Source of the DNA: Clostridia bacterium
GTDB taxonomy: Bacteria > Bacillota_A > Clostridia > Oscillospirales > CAG-272
NCBI GenBank assembly: GCA_017414605.1
Contig: JAFQLG010000039.1
Coordinates: 1-18,585 of the forward strand
Length of the DNA stretch: 18,585 nt
Direction: 5' to 3'
Shown: positions 1 to 9,019 of the stretch, piece by piece
Numbering within the stretch: the stretch's first letter is position 1
How the letters are laid out: every line of letters starts with the position of its first letter
Notes under the pieces: model-generated
Database searches by the model: none
Told to the model about the DNA's origin: nothing
The model's input: only the letters and a program-made list of their open reading frames with translations
Program-made: the position numbers and the translations under genes

Positions 1-2530
1 CTTTACGTACAAGCCTCGCTCCGGTACACCGCACACAAGAACCCTTACGGACACAATATCAAAGCTCAAGAGCTTTCTCAAACGCCGTAACGTTAGCTTT
101 GACACATTAACACTTGAGCAAAATTCCGATGATCTCGGCGAAATTGACACAATAGAGCGTTATCTTTGGAAATTCGGAACCAAGCAGAGCTCCATCACTA
201 AGCCAAAGGCGGAAAAGCGAGGAGCTATCGAGTCATACGAATGTGAAAACGAGTACGAGGAGGCCTGGCTTGCCGCACTTAAGATAATAAAAGCCGTTCA
301 GGACGGATATAAATATTCGGATATCGCCATAATTACTCGCGATCCCGAGTCAAGACGAGGAATGCTGGAAGCAGTACTTGACCTATCCTCCATTCCCTAC
401 TTTTTCTCGGAGAGGACCGACCTTTCGGCAACGGCACCCGCACGTCTTGTTCTTTCCGCTCTCCGCTGCGTTACTCACAAATTCAATCAGGTCGACGTTA
501 TCAATCTTCTCAAAACAGGACTTTGCGGAATAGACCGCAAGGATGCAGATCTCTTTGAGGATTATTGCTATACCTGGAACATCAACGGAAGATCTTCCTT
601 TGATCAGGTTTGGAGCATGAACGCCGATGGCTATACCACAGATGAAAGCAACCGAGGAAATGAAATTCTTCGCGCGGCAAATGAGGTACGCGAAAAGCTC
701 ATTCCTCCGCTGTTATCCTTGCAGGCCAAGCTTTTCGCCGCAAATAACGATACCGTTGAAAGCTGCCGCGCTATCTACAGCTATCTTAACGAAATAGGAC
801 TGGAAGAAAGCTTGTCCTCTCTTGCCGAATATGCTTTGTCGGCAGGTAACGTTAAGGAAGCGGGAGAGCTTATTCGTATTTACGACTTTATCGTTTCAGC
901 ACTGACCGATATTTGCAAGGTCATGAAGGACGAGGCTCTTTATCCGGACGAGATCACAAGTGCCGTTGAAATAATGCTCAAAAACACTGATATAGGCTCC
1001 GTTCCCGCCATCAACGATTGCGTCACCGTAGGCTCTGCGGCAACGCTCCGCGTTGAAAACGTCAAGGTTGCCATCGTGCTTGGCCTTTGCGAGGGTGAGT
1101 TCCCTGCCTCCTATTCAGATAGCGGTATCCTTACCGAAGCGGACAAGGAAAAAATGGAGAGCTACGGCATATCTCTCTCCTCCCGGGAAAGCAAGATCAT
1201 TTCCGACGAGCTTTTCTATGCTTATAGGGCTATGACCAAGCCTCAGGATAAGCTCATAGTTTCCACCTGCCGCTCAACCGTTGCAGGACGTGCTATGTCG
1301 CCCTCAACCGCCTGGACCAGACTTCATTTTGTGCTTCCGTATCTTAAGCCAAAGAGCTTTGACCTATCGAGAGTTCGGACCCTTGCCGAATCAATAAGAA
1401 GCAATGATAATGATCTTGAAGAGGGCGAAATAGATAGCTGCTCCCTTTTGGACGAGCTTGATTACGCGGAAGGTGCCATCATAGACCCCGCTTACGTGCG
1501 CAGTATTTTCGGAGATAATCTGCATCTTTCAAAATCTCGAATAACGTCATTCGTTGAGTGCCCGTATAAATATTGGTGCGAATACGTTCTTTGTCTGCGC
1601 GAAAAGAAGATCTCCGAGATCAGCTACGACAATGCCGGCACGATAATACACTTCGTGCTTGAAAATCTGGTCAAGATGCTTTTGCATAAAGACGGAAGTC
1701 TTGAAAAAATAGATGATGAAACTCTCATTTCGCACGTCAACGGTATTATTGAGAAATACGTCAAGAAAATAAACTGCCCTCTCCCCCCATTTACGCTGCA
1801 CAACATCTCAAGATTGCGCGATCTTGCGCTTATAATGGCTAAAAGCGTAATATCGGAGTTTGCCGATTCCTCGTTTAAGGTCGTTGGACTTGAAAAACAC
1901 ATTTCGGATCACAGAAGCGATGCTCTCAAGCCCATGAAGATCAAGCTTGACAAAGTAGAGGGACAGCCCACAGTCAGTCTTGGCGGAGTTATTGACCGCG
2001 TTGATTGCTACGACGACGGCGAACGAAAATATATACGAGTCATTGACTACAAAACGGGAACGCACACGTTTGATGCGGACGATATAACAAGCGGCGAGGA
2101 CGTTCAGCTCCCTGCCTACCTCTTTACCGCAGCGCTTGAGCAAAACAAGAGCATTTTCGGTGCGAACACCGATCAGGAGATCGTACCTGCCGCCGCACTG
2201 TTTCTTTCTGCCGAAGAAAAGAACGGCAAGATCGACCCCGTGCGCCGCGGATTCATTCTCAAGGACGACGAGGTCATAAATGCCTCAAGCCGCTCCCGCA
2301 ACTCAAGTATACTTGCGGGAATTTCCTACAACAAGGACGGCTCTCTCTCCTCGAGAAGCCGCGCGGCTGTGAGCGAGGACGATATCAGATACATGAAGGA
2401 AGACCTTATATCGACCGTTAAGTATACCGCGGAGGACATGTACTCCGGAGAGGCATGGAGATGCCCTTCACAGTCGGCTTGCAGATTCTGCCCGGTAAAA
2501 TCTTCCTGCCCTGTGGCAAATAAGGATTAA
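1..2530 (+). CDS. addB: ATP-dependent helicase/deoxyribonuclease subunit B (AddB), 5'-truncated by window edge
   Basis: AddB is the partner of AddA in the cytoplasmic AddAB complex, which resects double-strand breaks up to Chi for RecA. The reading frame is open from base 2, so the gene starts before the window; about 842 residues are present of a family length near 1150. The N-terminal Walker A region is therefore missing. Visible are the RecB-type nuclease motifs (IDRVD near 1990-2010, then DYKTG near 2045-2058, and a downstream QLPAY) and the four cysteines of the AddB iron-sulfur cluster: one in FVECPYKY (codon 1559-1561) and three as CX2CX5C (codons at 2480, 2489 and 2507) just before the stop. 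These suggest an active nuclease and intact cluster. The first internal ATG at 362 is not the real start, since family-like sequence (SDIAIITRDPE) precedes it. addA follows 13 bases later, so the two are surely co-transcribed. Confidence 0.95.
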   Translation, partial: FTYKPRSGTPHTRTLTDTISKLKSFLKRRNVSFDTLTLEQNSDDLGEIDTIERYLWKFGTKQSSITKPKAEKRGAIESYECENEYEEAWLAALKIIKAVQDGYKYSDIAIITRDPESRRGMLEAVLDLSSIPYFFSERTDLSATAPARLVLSALRCVTHKFNQVDVINLLKTGLCGIDRKDADLFEDYCYTWNINGRSSFDQVWSMNADGYTTDESNRGNEILRAANEVREKLIPPLLSLQAKLFAANNDTVESCRAIYSYLNEIGLEESLSSLAEYALSAGNVKEAGELIRIYDFIVSALTDICKVMKDEALYPDEITSAVEIMLKNTDIGSVPAINDCVTVGSAATLRVENVKVAIVLGLCEGEFPASYSDSGILTEADKEKMESYGISLSSRESKIISDELFYAYRAMTKPQDKLIVSTCRSTVAGRAMSPSTAWTRLHFVLPYLKPKSFDLSRVRTLAESIRSNDNDLEEGEIDSCSLLDELDYAEGAIIDPAYVRSIFGDNLHLSKSRITSFVECPYKYWCEYVLCLREKKISEISYDNAGTIIHFVLENLVKMLLHKDGSLEKIDDETLISHVNGIIEKYVKKINCPLPPFTLHNISRLRDLALIMAKSVISEFADSSFKVVGLEKHISDHRSDALKPMKIKLDKVEGQPTVSLGGVIDRVDCYDDGERKYIRVIDYKTGTHTFDADDITSGEDVQLPAYLFTAALEQNKSIFGANTDQEIVPAAALFLSAEEKNGKIDPVRRGFILKDDEVINASSRSRNSSILAGISYNKDGSLSSRSRAAVSEDDIRYMKEDLISTVKYTAEDMYSGEAWRCPSQSACRFCPVKSSCPVANKD

Positions 2531-2543
2531 AGGAGGTCACGGT

Positions 2544-5500
2544 ATGGGATTTACTCAAAATCAACAAAACGCTATCGACGTACGTGACCGCACTCTCCTT
2601 GTAAGTGCCGCCGCGGGCTCGGGAAAGACGTTTACACTTACTCAAAGAATAATTCGATCCATACTCGATGACGGTCAGGACCTTTCAAGACTGCTTATCG
2701 TTACCTTTACAAAGGCTGCGGCCGGAGAGCTTAAAGCCAAGATCGCAAAGGCTCTCGGCGATGCTATCATTGAAAATCCCGATAACGATAGACTTCAGGA
2801 GCAGCTTGTAAACCTCGGCAGCGCAAACATCAGCACCATAGACTCGTTTTTCATGGGTCCCGTGCGCCAGAATTTTGAAAAGCTCGGCTTGCCTGCCGGG
2901 CTTCGTATGGCGGACGAGCCCGAGCTCGCTCCATTAAAAGAACGGCTCATGCGCGAGGTTTTGGACGAATTCTTTGACGAATGCGACGCATACGTAGACG
3001 GCTCGCTATCAAGCGTTGGATATTCCACAAGATATACGGAGCTTATTGGCATCATAACCGAGAACAGAAGCTCGGCAAATCTTTTGCCCACGCTATGTGA
3101 TATTTATTCACGACTGCTCACCTCACCCGAGGGTATCGAACAGCTCAAAAAGCACGCCGATCGCCTTTGTGAGAATGCCAACGGCGATTTCTTCAATACT
3201 CTCGAAGGAAAAGCGATCCACAGTCGCATTTTGGAGCTGGCAAGATACGGCGCCAACACGTTTTCGCTTTGGTGCGACCGTCTTATAGAAGAAGGTCTGG
3301 CTCCCGCAAACATGCTCATAACGTTTGATGAAAACAAGACCGCCTGCATCTCTCTTGCACAAGCTCTTGAAAACACCGACTATGAGGGCGCTCGCGACGC
3401 GTTTGCGAGATTGAATTTTGGCAGATTGACCGTTCGAGGTGTTACGAGCGAGATAATCGAGTCCGCAAAAAAGGCGAGAAAAACCGTTTCAGATGCTCTG
3501 AATGAGGCAAATAAAAGGTATCTTCAGCTGTCGGGCGAAGAAATGGCCAAAGCGCTTAGGCTATATTCCGAGATAACGGAGCTTTTATATAGTATTATCA
3601 AGAGATTTGACGGGCGTTACAAGCGTGAAAAACTGTCGCGTGCCGTATGTGAATTCTCGGATATGCCGATTTTTATGCTGAAGCTTTTGCTGGATGAAAA
3701 CGGTGAGCCTACGGAATATGCGCACCAGCTTGCAAACAGCTTTGATGCCGTTTATATCGACGAATATCAGGACGTTAACGAGATACAGGATAAGATATTC
3801 TCAATAATCGGTAACGACCGTCGCTTCATGGTTGGCGATATAAAGCAAAGTATTTACGGATTCCGCGAGGCAGAGCCCTCCATATTTGCCGAATACAGAC
3901 GGCGCTTTGACGCGTATGACCGTGAAAACACAGCTTCGCCCTCAAAAGACGGCGGCAACACAATATTTATGTCAGAAAACTTTCGCTGCGATGAGGGTGT
4001 TATAAACTTCACAAATCTTGTATGCTCGGGTATATTTTCAACGTTTGCCGAGAGCATAGGATACACGGGCGATGATGATTTGCGCTTTGCCAAGGGAAAG
4101 CCTCGCGATGATTATCAAAGTCCAAAAACGGTAATAAATATAATACATACTCCCAAACAGGTCAAATTCGCGGACTCGGAAGACGCAATGGATATAAAAC
4201 TGAATATGGGAGATGACAAAGCGGCAAAAAAGGCGGCTCCGCTGGCAGATGAGGCAATAGTCGTTGCCAATCAGATAGCCGATCTTATCCGTAACCATAA
4301 AAAAGCGGACGGAACCGCGATCCGTGCTGGCGATATAGCTATCCTTGTGCGCGGCAGCGCTCATGCAAAACCTATTATATCTGCTCTATCAAAGCTCAAC
4401 ATCAAGTGCGCACTGTCGTCCAAGACTGAACTTTTTGAAACCGCAGAGATGAAGCTTTTAGTAGCTCTTCTGGAGTCGCTTGATAATCCGCGCTACGATA
4501 TGCCGCTTTGCCATCTCATGACGGCAAAAACCGACAGCTATTCAAGTAGATTCTCATTTGAAGACGTAATCAGAATACGCCGTGCCGCAGACGAGTCGCT
4601 CTCTCTTTACGATGCGGTAATATCCTACGCGGAGGAAAATGAGGATCCATTAGCGGAGCGTTGCCGCGTCTTCATATCTCTCATTGAGAAAATGAGAGAT
4701 GCCTCGGCAAGGCTATCCGCAGATAAGATGATCAAAAGCCTCTCCTTTTCCGAGGAATTCTCTGCCCTTACCGTCAGCACGGCATACACCTTCCTTTACG
4801 ACTGTGTTTGCAAATACGTTAAGAGCAACTGGAACAGCCTGCATAGCTTCCTTGTCTACTTCAAGGATCTAATGGAAAGCGGCGGCGTTGGCGGCGAGCC
4901 TAACAAATCGGAAACCGATGCCATTAAAGTAATGACGATACATCAATCCAAGGGATTGGAGTTCAACGTTTGCTTCCTGTTTGGATTTGGCAAGCAATTC
5001 AATCTTTCCAATCGGTACCCGATAGCCTTCAACAAGGATTTTGGCGTTACTATGAAGCTTCCTCCGGCCACAAACAGCGAAACGTCCGCGCTTGATCGAA
5101 TAAAGGTCAGATACGAGGAAACTCCTATATGGCACATAGTTTGCAACCATATAAAAACCCGAGGCATAGAGGAAGAAGCGCGAATATTCTACGTTGCTCT
5201 GACCAGAGCGCGCGAAAGACTTTATATAAGCGCAACAATATCACATGACTTTGAGGAATATCTTAAAGAGCTTGAGGGCTGCGCGGACTATTCCTTTGAG
5301 ATCAAAAAAAGCTCCTCTTTCATAAAATGGATAATGTTAACGTTGGCAAACAAAGAGGATACCAAGGATTGCTATGAGATAAACCTATATACAAAGGCAG
5401 AAAATCATCTCACCGATCCGTTTCCGCGCTTGTCTACGGCTGAGATCAACAAAAATACAGATAAGGACGAGGAAGAGCTTGCCCATATTTACAATGCGCC

Positions 5501-6296
5501 GCAAGACCGCAGCGACGAGGAAAGGCTGCTTTCATTGATACCCTCTAAAGTGGCTGCCTCCAAGGCGCGTCCCAATATGCTTGATACCAGCACGTTTATT
5601 CCCGTTCCGCTGGGTAAGCTTTTCTCTGACAGCGACGAGGACCGAGGAGAACAAAGCAGTGACGACGAGCGCGCTATACGCGCAAGAATAGAGCTTATGC
5701 GCAATGGTCGCGCGGACTTTGATTCCCTGCTTACCGCCGACGAGAATCCCACCGCCACCGAGAAAGGAACGGCTATGCACCGCTTTTTGCAGTTCTGTGA
5801 TTACAAGAGCGTTGACAAAATCGGTGTTGAAGCCGAGATAGCACGACTTGAAGAATTGCATTTCATAGACAGTCGCACCGCTTCTATTCTCGACATTCCA
5901 AGACTTGAAGCCTTTTTCAAAAGCTCACTTTATGCCGAAATACAAAAGGCACGCAAGGTGCATCGCGAATTTCATTTTCGCATGTTCCGTTCCGCATCGG
6001 AATTCACCCTGAATGAAAGGATCAAAAAGCTCGCGCATGACAAAATGATCTTTATTCAAGGCTCTATTGACTTAGTGGTTGAATCAGCCGATGAAAAGCT
6101 TATCCTCTGCGACTACAAAACCGACAGAATAAGTGCCGCAGAGCGATATGACCGCGATCTTCTTGTAAAAAACATGAGGGAGAAGCACGGCGAACAATTA
6201 AAGCAATACGCAAATGCCGTTGAGGGTGTTTTCGGTAAACGCCCCGACAAAACATATCTTTTCCTGCTCTCAATAGGAGCATGCATAGAGGTATAA
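2544..6296 (+). CDS. addA: ATP-dependent helicase/nuclease subunit A (AddA)
   Basis: AddA is the UvrD/Rep-like motor and second nuclease of AddAB. At 1250 residues it is full length. Seen in order: Q motif FTQNQQNAI (3-11), Walker A AAGSGKT (23-29), motif Ia IVTFTKAAAGEL, TIDSF, Walker B DEYQD (406-410), motif III VGDIKQSIYGFR, motif IV SENFRC, motif V TIHQSKGLE (798-806), motif VI YVALTRARERLY (from 883). The C-terminal RecB-type nuclease has H1079 in KGTAMHRFL, D1176 in GSIDLV, and D1190-Y-K1192 in CDYKTD followed by QLKQYA, so both helicase and nuclease look active. The start ATG is fixed by an ideal AGGAGG at 2531-2536, seven bases upstream and directly behind the addB stop. The gene ends at a strong hairpin terminator that it shares with the convergent eno gene. 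Confidence 0.97.
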   Translation: MGFTQNQQNAIDVRDRTLLVSAAAGSGKTFTLTQRIIRSILDDGQDLSRLLIVTFTKAAAGELKAKIAKALGDAIIENPDNDRLQEQLVNLGSANISTIDSFFMGPVRQNFEKLGLPAGLRMADEPELAPLKERLMREVLDEFFDECDAYVDGSLSSVGYSTRYTELIGIITENRSSANLLPTLCDIYSRLLTSPEGIEQLKKHADRLCENANGDFFNTLEGKAIHSRILELARYGANTFSLWCDRLIEEGLAPANMLITFDENKTACISLAQALENTDYEGARDAFARLNFGRLTVRGVTSEIIESAKKARKTVSDALNEANKRYLQLSGEEMAKALRLYSEITELLYSIIKRFDGRYKREKLSRAVCEFSDMPIFMLKLLLDENGEPTEYAHQLANSFDAVYIDEYQDVNEIQDKIFSIIGNDRRFMVGDIKQSIYGFREAEPSIFAEYRRRFDAYDRENTASPSKDGGNTIFMSENFRCDEGVINFTNLVCSGIFSTFAESIGYTGDDDLRFAKGKPRDDYQSPKTVINIIHTPKQVKFADSEDAMDIKLNMGDDKAAKKAAPLADEAIVVANQIADLIRNHKKADGTAIRAGDIAILVRGSAHAKPIISALSKLNIKCALSSKTELFETAEMKLLVALLESLDNPRYDMPLCHLMTAKTDSYSSRFSFEDVIRIRRAADESLSLYDAVISYAEENEDPLAERCRVFISLIEKMRDASARLSADKMIKSLSFSEEFSALTVSTAYTFLYDCVCKYVKSNWNSLHSFLVYFKDLMESGGVGGEPNKSETDAIKVMTIHQSKGLEFNVCFLFGFGKQFNLSNRYPIAFNKDFGVTMKLPPATNSETSALDRIKVRYEETPIWHIVCNHIKTRGIEEEARIFYVALTRARERLYISATISHDFEEYLKELEGCADYSFEIKKSSSFIKWIMLTLANKEDTKDCYEINLYTKAENHLTDPFPRLSTAEINKNTDKDEEELAHIYNAPQDRSDEERLLSLIPSKVAASKARPNMLDTSTFIPVPLGKLFSDSDEDRGEQSSDDERAIRARIELMRNGRADFDSLLTADENPTATEKGTAMHRFLQFCDYKSVDKIGVEAEIARLEELHFIDSRTASILDIPRLEAFFKSSLYAEIQKARKVHREFHFRMFRSASEFTLNERIKKLAHDKMIFIQGSIDLVVESADEKLILCDYKTDRISAAERYDRDLLVKNMREKHGEQLKQYANAVEGVFGKRPDKTYLFLLSIGACIEV

Positions 6297-6300
6297 GCAC

Positions 6301-6345
6301 AAAATCGGATAATCCCTTTAACCATAAGGGATTATCCGATTTTTT
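6301..6345. terminator. Bidirectional rho-independent terminator between addA and eno
   Basis: A perfect 18-base-pair inverted repeat (6301-6318 with 6326-6343) encloses a 7-base loop, and a run of six T follows on the + strand (6340-6345). It begins four bases after the addA stop. On the - strand it begins about three bases after the eno stop and is followed by four T. The placement between convergent genes fits termination in both directions, with the stronger T tract serving addA. Confidence 0.93.
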
Positions 6346-6346
6346 A

Positions 6347-7666
6347 TCAGCATTGCTCGCCGCAATAGGTCTTGGTGCTTGGATTTATCTGTCCATTATC
6401 AAGCCCGTACCTTGCGCTGTGCCCCAAGGACGCCTCAATGCGCAAAAGACGGTTATATTTAGCCACTCGGTCTGTGCGGCAGGGCGCGCCTGACTTGATA
6501 AATGGCGCTCCAACGGCAACCGCGATATCGGCAATGGTCGTGTCCTCAGTTTCTCCCGACCTATGCGAAAGAATATGAGAATATCCCGAATACGCCGCCA
6601 TATCGCAAACCTCTATGACCTCGCTCAGTGTTCCTATCTGGTTTGGCTTTACCAAAACGGCATTTGCTGCCCCCATATCTATTCCCGCCCTCAAGCGCTT
6701 GGGATTGGTGACAAAAAGGTCGTCGCCCACCAGCATCACTCGGTCGCCAAGCTCGCGCGTCAACTGCGCCCAACCGTCAAAATCGCGCTGGTCAAGTCCA
6801 TCCTCAACCGAAATTATGGGATACTTGCGGCAAAGCTCGCCAACATATCCGATAAGCTCACTGGTATCAAATCTTATTCCGCGCTTTGACAAATTGTAGG
6901 TTGCGCTCTCGATATCGTACCATTCGCTTGACGCCACGTCCAGCGCCACCTTGACCGTTCTTGTGTCGTAGCCGCTCTTCTCTATTGCTTCTATTATATA
7001 TTCAATAGCGCTTTCATCACTCTCAAGGTCGGGGGCAAAGCCGCCCTCGTCACCAACGCCCGTGCTCTTTCCCTGCCTTTTGAGTATTGATCCCAGCGTG
7101 TGATATATCTCGCTGCCTATGCGCAAAGCGTCCGCAAAAGACTGCGCTCCCGTTGGCACGATCATAAATTCCTGTATTTCAACGTTATTTGAGGCATGTG
7201 CTCCGCCGTTTAGAATGTTCATCATTGGAATAGGCAATCTCACCGCGCGCACGCCGCCAAGCCAGCGGTAAAGCGGTGTCTGATAAGAGGCGGCGCAAGC
7301 TCTCGCGTTAGCTAATGACACCGCCAGGATCGCGTTTGCGCCGAGGCGGGATTTGTTGTCCGTTCCGTCCAGCTCGCAAAGTGCCTTGTCAAGCGCCGAT
7401 TGCTCGGTTGCATACATGCCAACTATTTCGGGCGATATGTGTCTGCATATCATATCAACCGCCGAAAGCACGCCGCGACCACCGTATCTAGCCTTTTCGC
7501 TATCTCTTTTTTCAACAGCCTCGTACACACCCGTGGACGCGCCCGACGGTACGCTTGCCACGCCAACCGTGCCATCCGATAGCACCACGGTTGCCTCAAC
7601 CGTTGGATTTCCTCTTGAATCAAGGATTTCTCTGCCGCTGCATTTTATTATCTGGGGTTTCAACAT
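6347..7666 (-). CDS. eno: Enolase (phosphopyruvate hydratase)
   Basis: Enolase converts 2-phosphoglycerate to phosphoenolpyruvate in cytoplasmic glycolysis. The protein has 439 residues against the usual 425-435. Conserved features are [16 protein letters not shown] at the N-terminus, the SGASTG loop (41-46), GGAHA with H157, the catalytic acid E207 in GDEGG, magnesium ligands D243, E288 and D315, the catalytic base K340 in [18 protein letters not shown] (367-376) and K391 in IKSGAP. All active-site residues are present. A small departure is [10 protein letters not shown], where most enolases have ADNNVDIQEF. The ATG has a weak AAAGGT upstream. The 68 bases between this gene and the upstream terminator (7735-7785) contain AT-rich sequence including TATTAT at 7700-7705, a possible -10 without a clear -35. 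It therefore probably has its own promoter and is not part of the glycogen operon. Confidence 0.97.
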   Translation of the reverse strand: MLKPQIIKCSGREILDSRGNPTVEATVVLSDGTVGVASVPSGASTGVYEAVEKRDSEKARYGGRGVLSAVDMICRHISPEIVGMYATEQSALDKALCELDGTDNKSRLGANAILAVSLANARACAASYQTPLYRWLGGVRAVRLPIPMMNILNGGAHASNNVEIQEFMIVPTGAQSFADALRIGSEIYHTLGSILKRQGKSTGVGDEGGFAPDLESDESAIEYIIEAIEKSGYDTRTVKVALDVASSEWYDIESATYNLSKRGIRFDTSELIGYVGELCRKYPIISVEDGLDQRDFDGWAQLTRELGDRVMLVGDDLFVTNPKRLRAGIDMGAANAVLVKPNQIGTLSEVIEVCDMAAYSGYSHILSHRSGETEDTTIADIAVAVGAPFIKSGAPCRTDRVAKYNRLLRIEASLGHSARYGLDNGQINPSTKTYCGEQC

Positions 7667-7734
7667 TATTATTTTACGACCTTTCGCTCATTTATCGTCA
7701 TAATATATTATTAACGCCAAGGGGCGATTTATGC

Positions 7735-7785
7735 AAAAAAAGAGGCTCTCTCCACACTTCTTAAAAGAAGCTTTGGAAAGAGCCT
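7735..7785 (-). terminator. Rho-independent terminator ending the glycogen gene cluster
   Basis: On the - strand an imperfect hairpin (outer arm AGGCTCT paired with AGAGCCT, then UCCA/UGGA, an internal mismatch, CUUC/GAAG and a six-base loop at 7761-7766) is followed by one C and seven T (A run at 7735-7741 on the + strand). It lies just after the stop of the FolC-like gene and upstream of eno, so it closes the operon and separates it from eno. Confidence 0.87.
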
Positions 7786-7789
7786 GTTT

Positions 7790-9019
7790 TTATAAGCCCA
7801 TAAGCTTTATAAACTCTGTCTTTATCTCTCTTGCAAAGGCAACCGAGCCCAAGCAAAAGACGGTATCTCTGTTTTTGTATGCGGCATATACCTGCTTTGC
7901 CGCGCCGGATAAGCTATTGCACAAGACGATGTCGGCTCTGCTTTCAAAGCTCTCCTGAGTATCGCCATAGACTATCAGCGTTTTTATTTTTCTATCCCCG
8001 AATGCCGAAAGCTGCTCTTCAAGACTTGATGCATCCCGAGCCGCGATGCACACGGTTACTTCGTCCGCGCACTCCACCGTGCTTTCAAAGGTTTCGACAA
8101 CGGTTGCTATCTCTTCCTTTGACTTTGCCGAATCCACGATTATTGCGGGAGAAACCGACAGCATATCAAAACAACAGGTACCCTGCGCGCTCTCAAGTCC
8201 CGCAGAGATATTGCTCCAGGGCATTTTCACACCGTCGCGGCGCAGAGCAAGCGCGCTCTCGATAACCGCCATGGCGCAATCGCGCAATATGTAAGAGGGG
8301 CTCTTCAGGACAAATCCATCACGGTCCGCATAGCAAAACTGCACTCGGCGCGCGGTTATTTCCTTAACCGCAAACGTGGGCTTTGCCGTTACGTTAAGTC
8401 GCACCCCTGCCGTCATACACGCGTCGGATACGGGAGAATACACCCCACTCTTCTGATTTCCGATCACTACCTCACGCACTCCGCGCTTTATAGCATCGCA
8501 TGCGGCACGCGTTCCCGCATCTGCCTCTCCCGAATACACGGTTGGCACAACGACAAGATCATAGGGGGCAAGCACTGAATCAAGACCGCTCATTCCCTCA
8601 AGAATAATAAACTCACAGCCATACAACTTACACAAAAGCAGGGATAAAGCCAATACTATCTCTTCTTTGAAATACTGTTCGCCCGCATTTGCAGATACAA
8701 TGCTTTTTACCTCTGCGACACACTTATTGAAATCCTCGATATCCGCTATTTCTCCATCAAGAAAAAGAGTGCTTCTCGCATCAAAATCGGCAGCTCGGGT
8801 TATTCTTCCTACGCGATAGCCCGAGTTCTTTATCACCGACTCCAGCATTACAGCCGTAGCATGTCCCGCCGCACCCTCGGGTACGACGATATGCCGAGCT
8901 CCCACGTTTATTCTGCCAAGCAACGAGCAAAGCCCCAGCAGGCGCTTTTGCGAGATGTCCGCAAGGCTTGACGCTTTTGGGAATGCGTTTATATATTTGA
9001 GTGAATTTGCATATTTCAT
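7790..9019 (-). CDS. FolC-like (Mur ligase fold) protein with degenerate active site
   Basis: The 409-residue protein follows the plan of folylpolyglutamate/dihydrofolate synthase: an N-terminal region like YxxALxYL, a nucleotide domain, a 'YRVGRIT' strand, an 'ILEG..G.D' region and a C-terminal ligase-like domain. The catalytic motifs are eroded. Where FolC has the P-loop GTNGKGS, this protein reads EGAAGHA (48-54), so the P-loop lysine is lost. The GLDH magnesium histidine is absent from VYSGEAD (171-177). The C-terminal DGAHN is DSAKS (296-300), and the arginine of the PGRFE motif is not seen around 280-285. E131 is kept. The frame is intact and the sequence is not low-complexity, so it appears selected as a non-canonical or pseudoenzyme protein. 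Its ATG overlaps the stop of the upstream amylase gene (ATGA, 9016-9019), which implies translational coupling, and a terminator follows. The role is unknown. The family match is from motif layout only, and a distant Mur-ligase relative is the alternative. Confidence 0.68.
   Translation of the reverse strand: MKYANSLKYINAFPKASSLADISQKRLLGLCSLLGRINVGARHIVVPEGAAGHATAVMLESVIKNSGYRVGRITRAADFDARSTLFLDGEIADIEDFNKCVAEVKSIVSANAGEQYFKEEIVLALSLLLCKLYGCEFIILEGMSGLDSVLAPYDLVVVPTVYSGEADAGTRAACDAIKRGVREVVIGNQKSGVYSPVSDACMTAGVRLNVTAKPTFAVKEITARRVQFCYADRDGFVLKSPSYILRDCAMAVIESALALRRDGVKMPWSNISAGLESAQGTCCFDMLSVSPAIIVDSAKSKEEIATVVETFESTVECADEVTVCIAARDASSLEEQLSAFGDRKIKTLIVYGDTQESFESRADIVLCNSLSGAAKQVYAAYKNRDTVFCLGSVAFAREIKTEFIKLMGL

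Noticed and set aside
362..364. ATG at 362 as the start of addB
   Set aside because: The same frame is open back to base 2 and encodes AddB-like sequence, and no ribosome site precedes this ATG. The gene is cut by the window edge instead.
7667..7734. Sigma-A promoter for eno
   Set aside because: A TATTAT at 7700-7705 could be a -10, but no -35 at 16-18 bases was found, so it is mentioned under eno and not listed as a feature.
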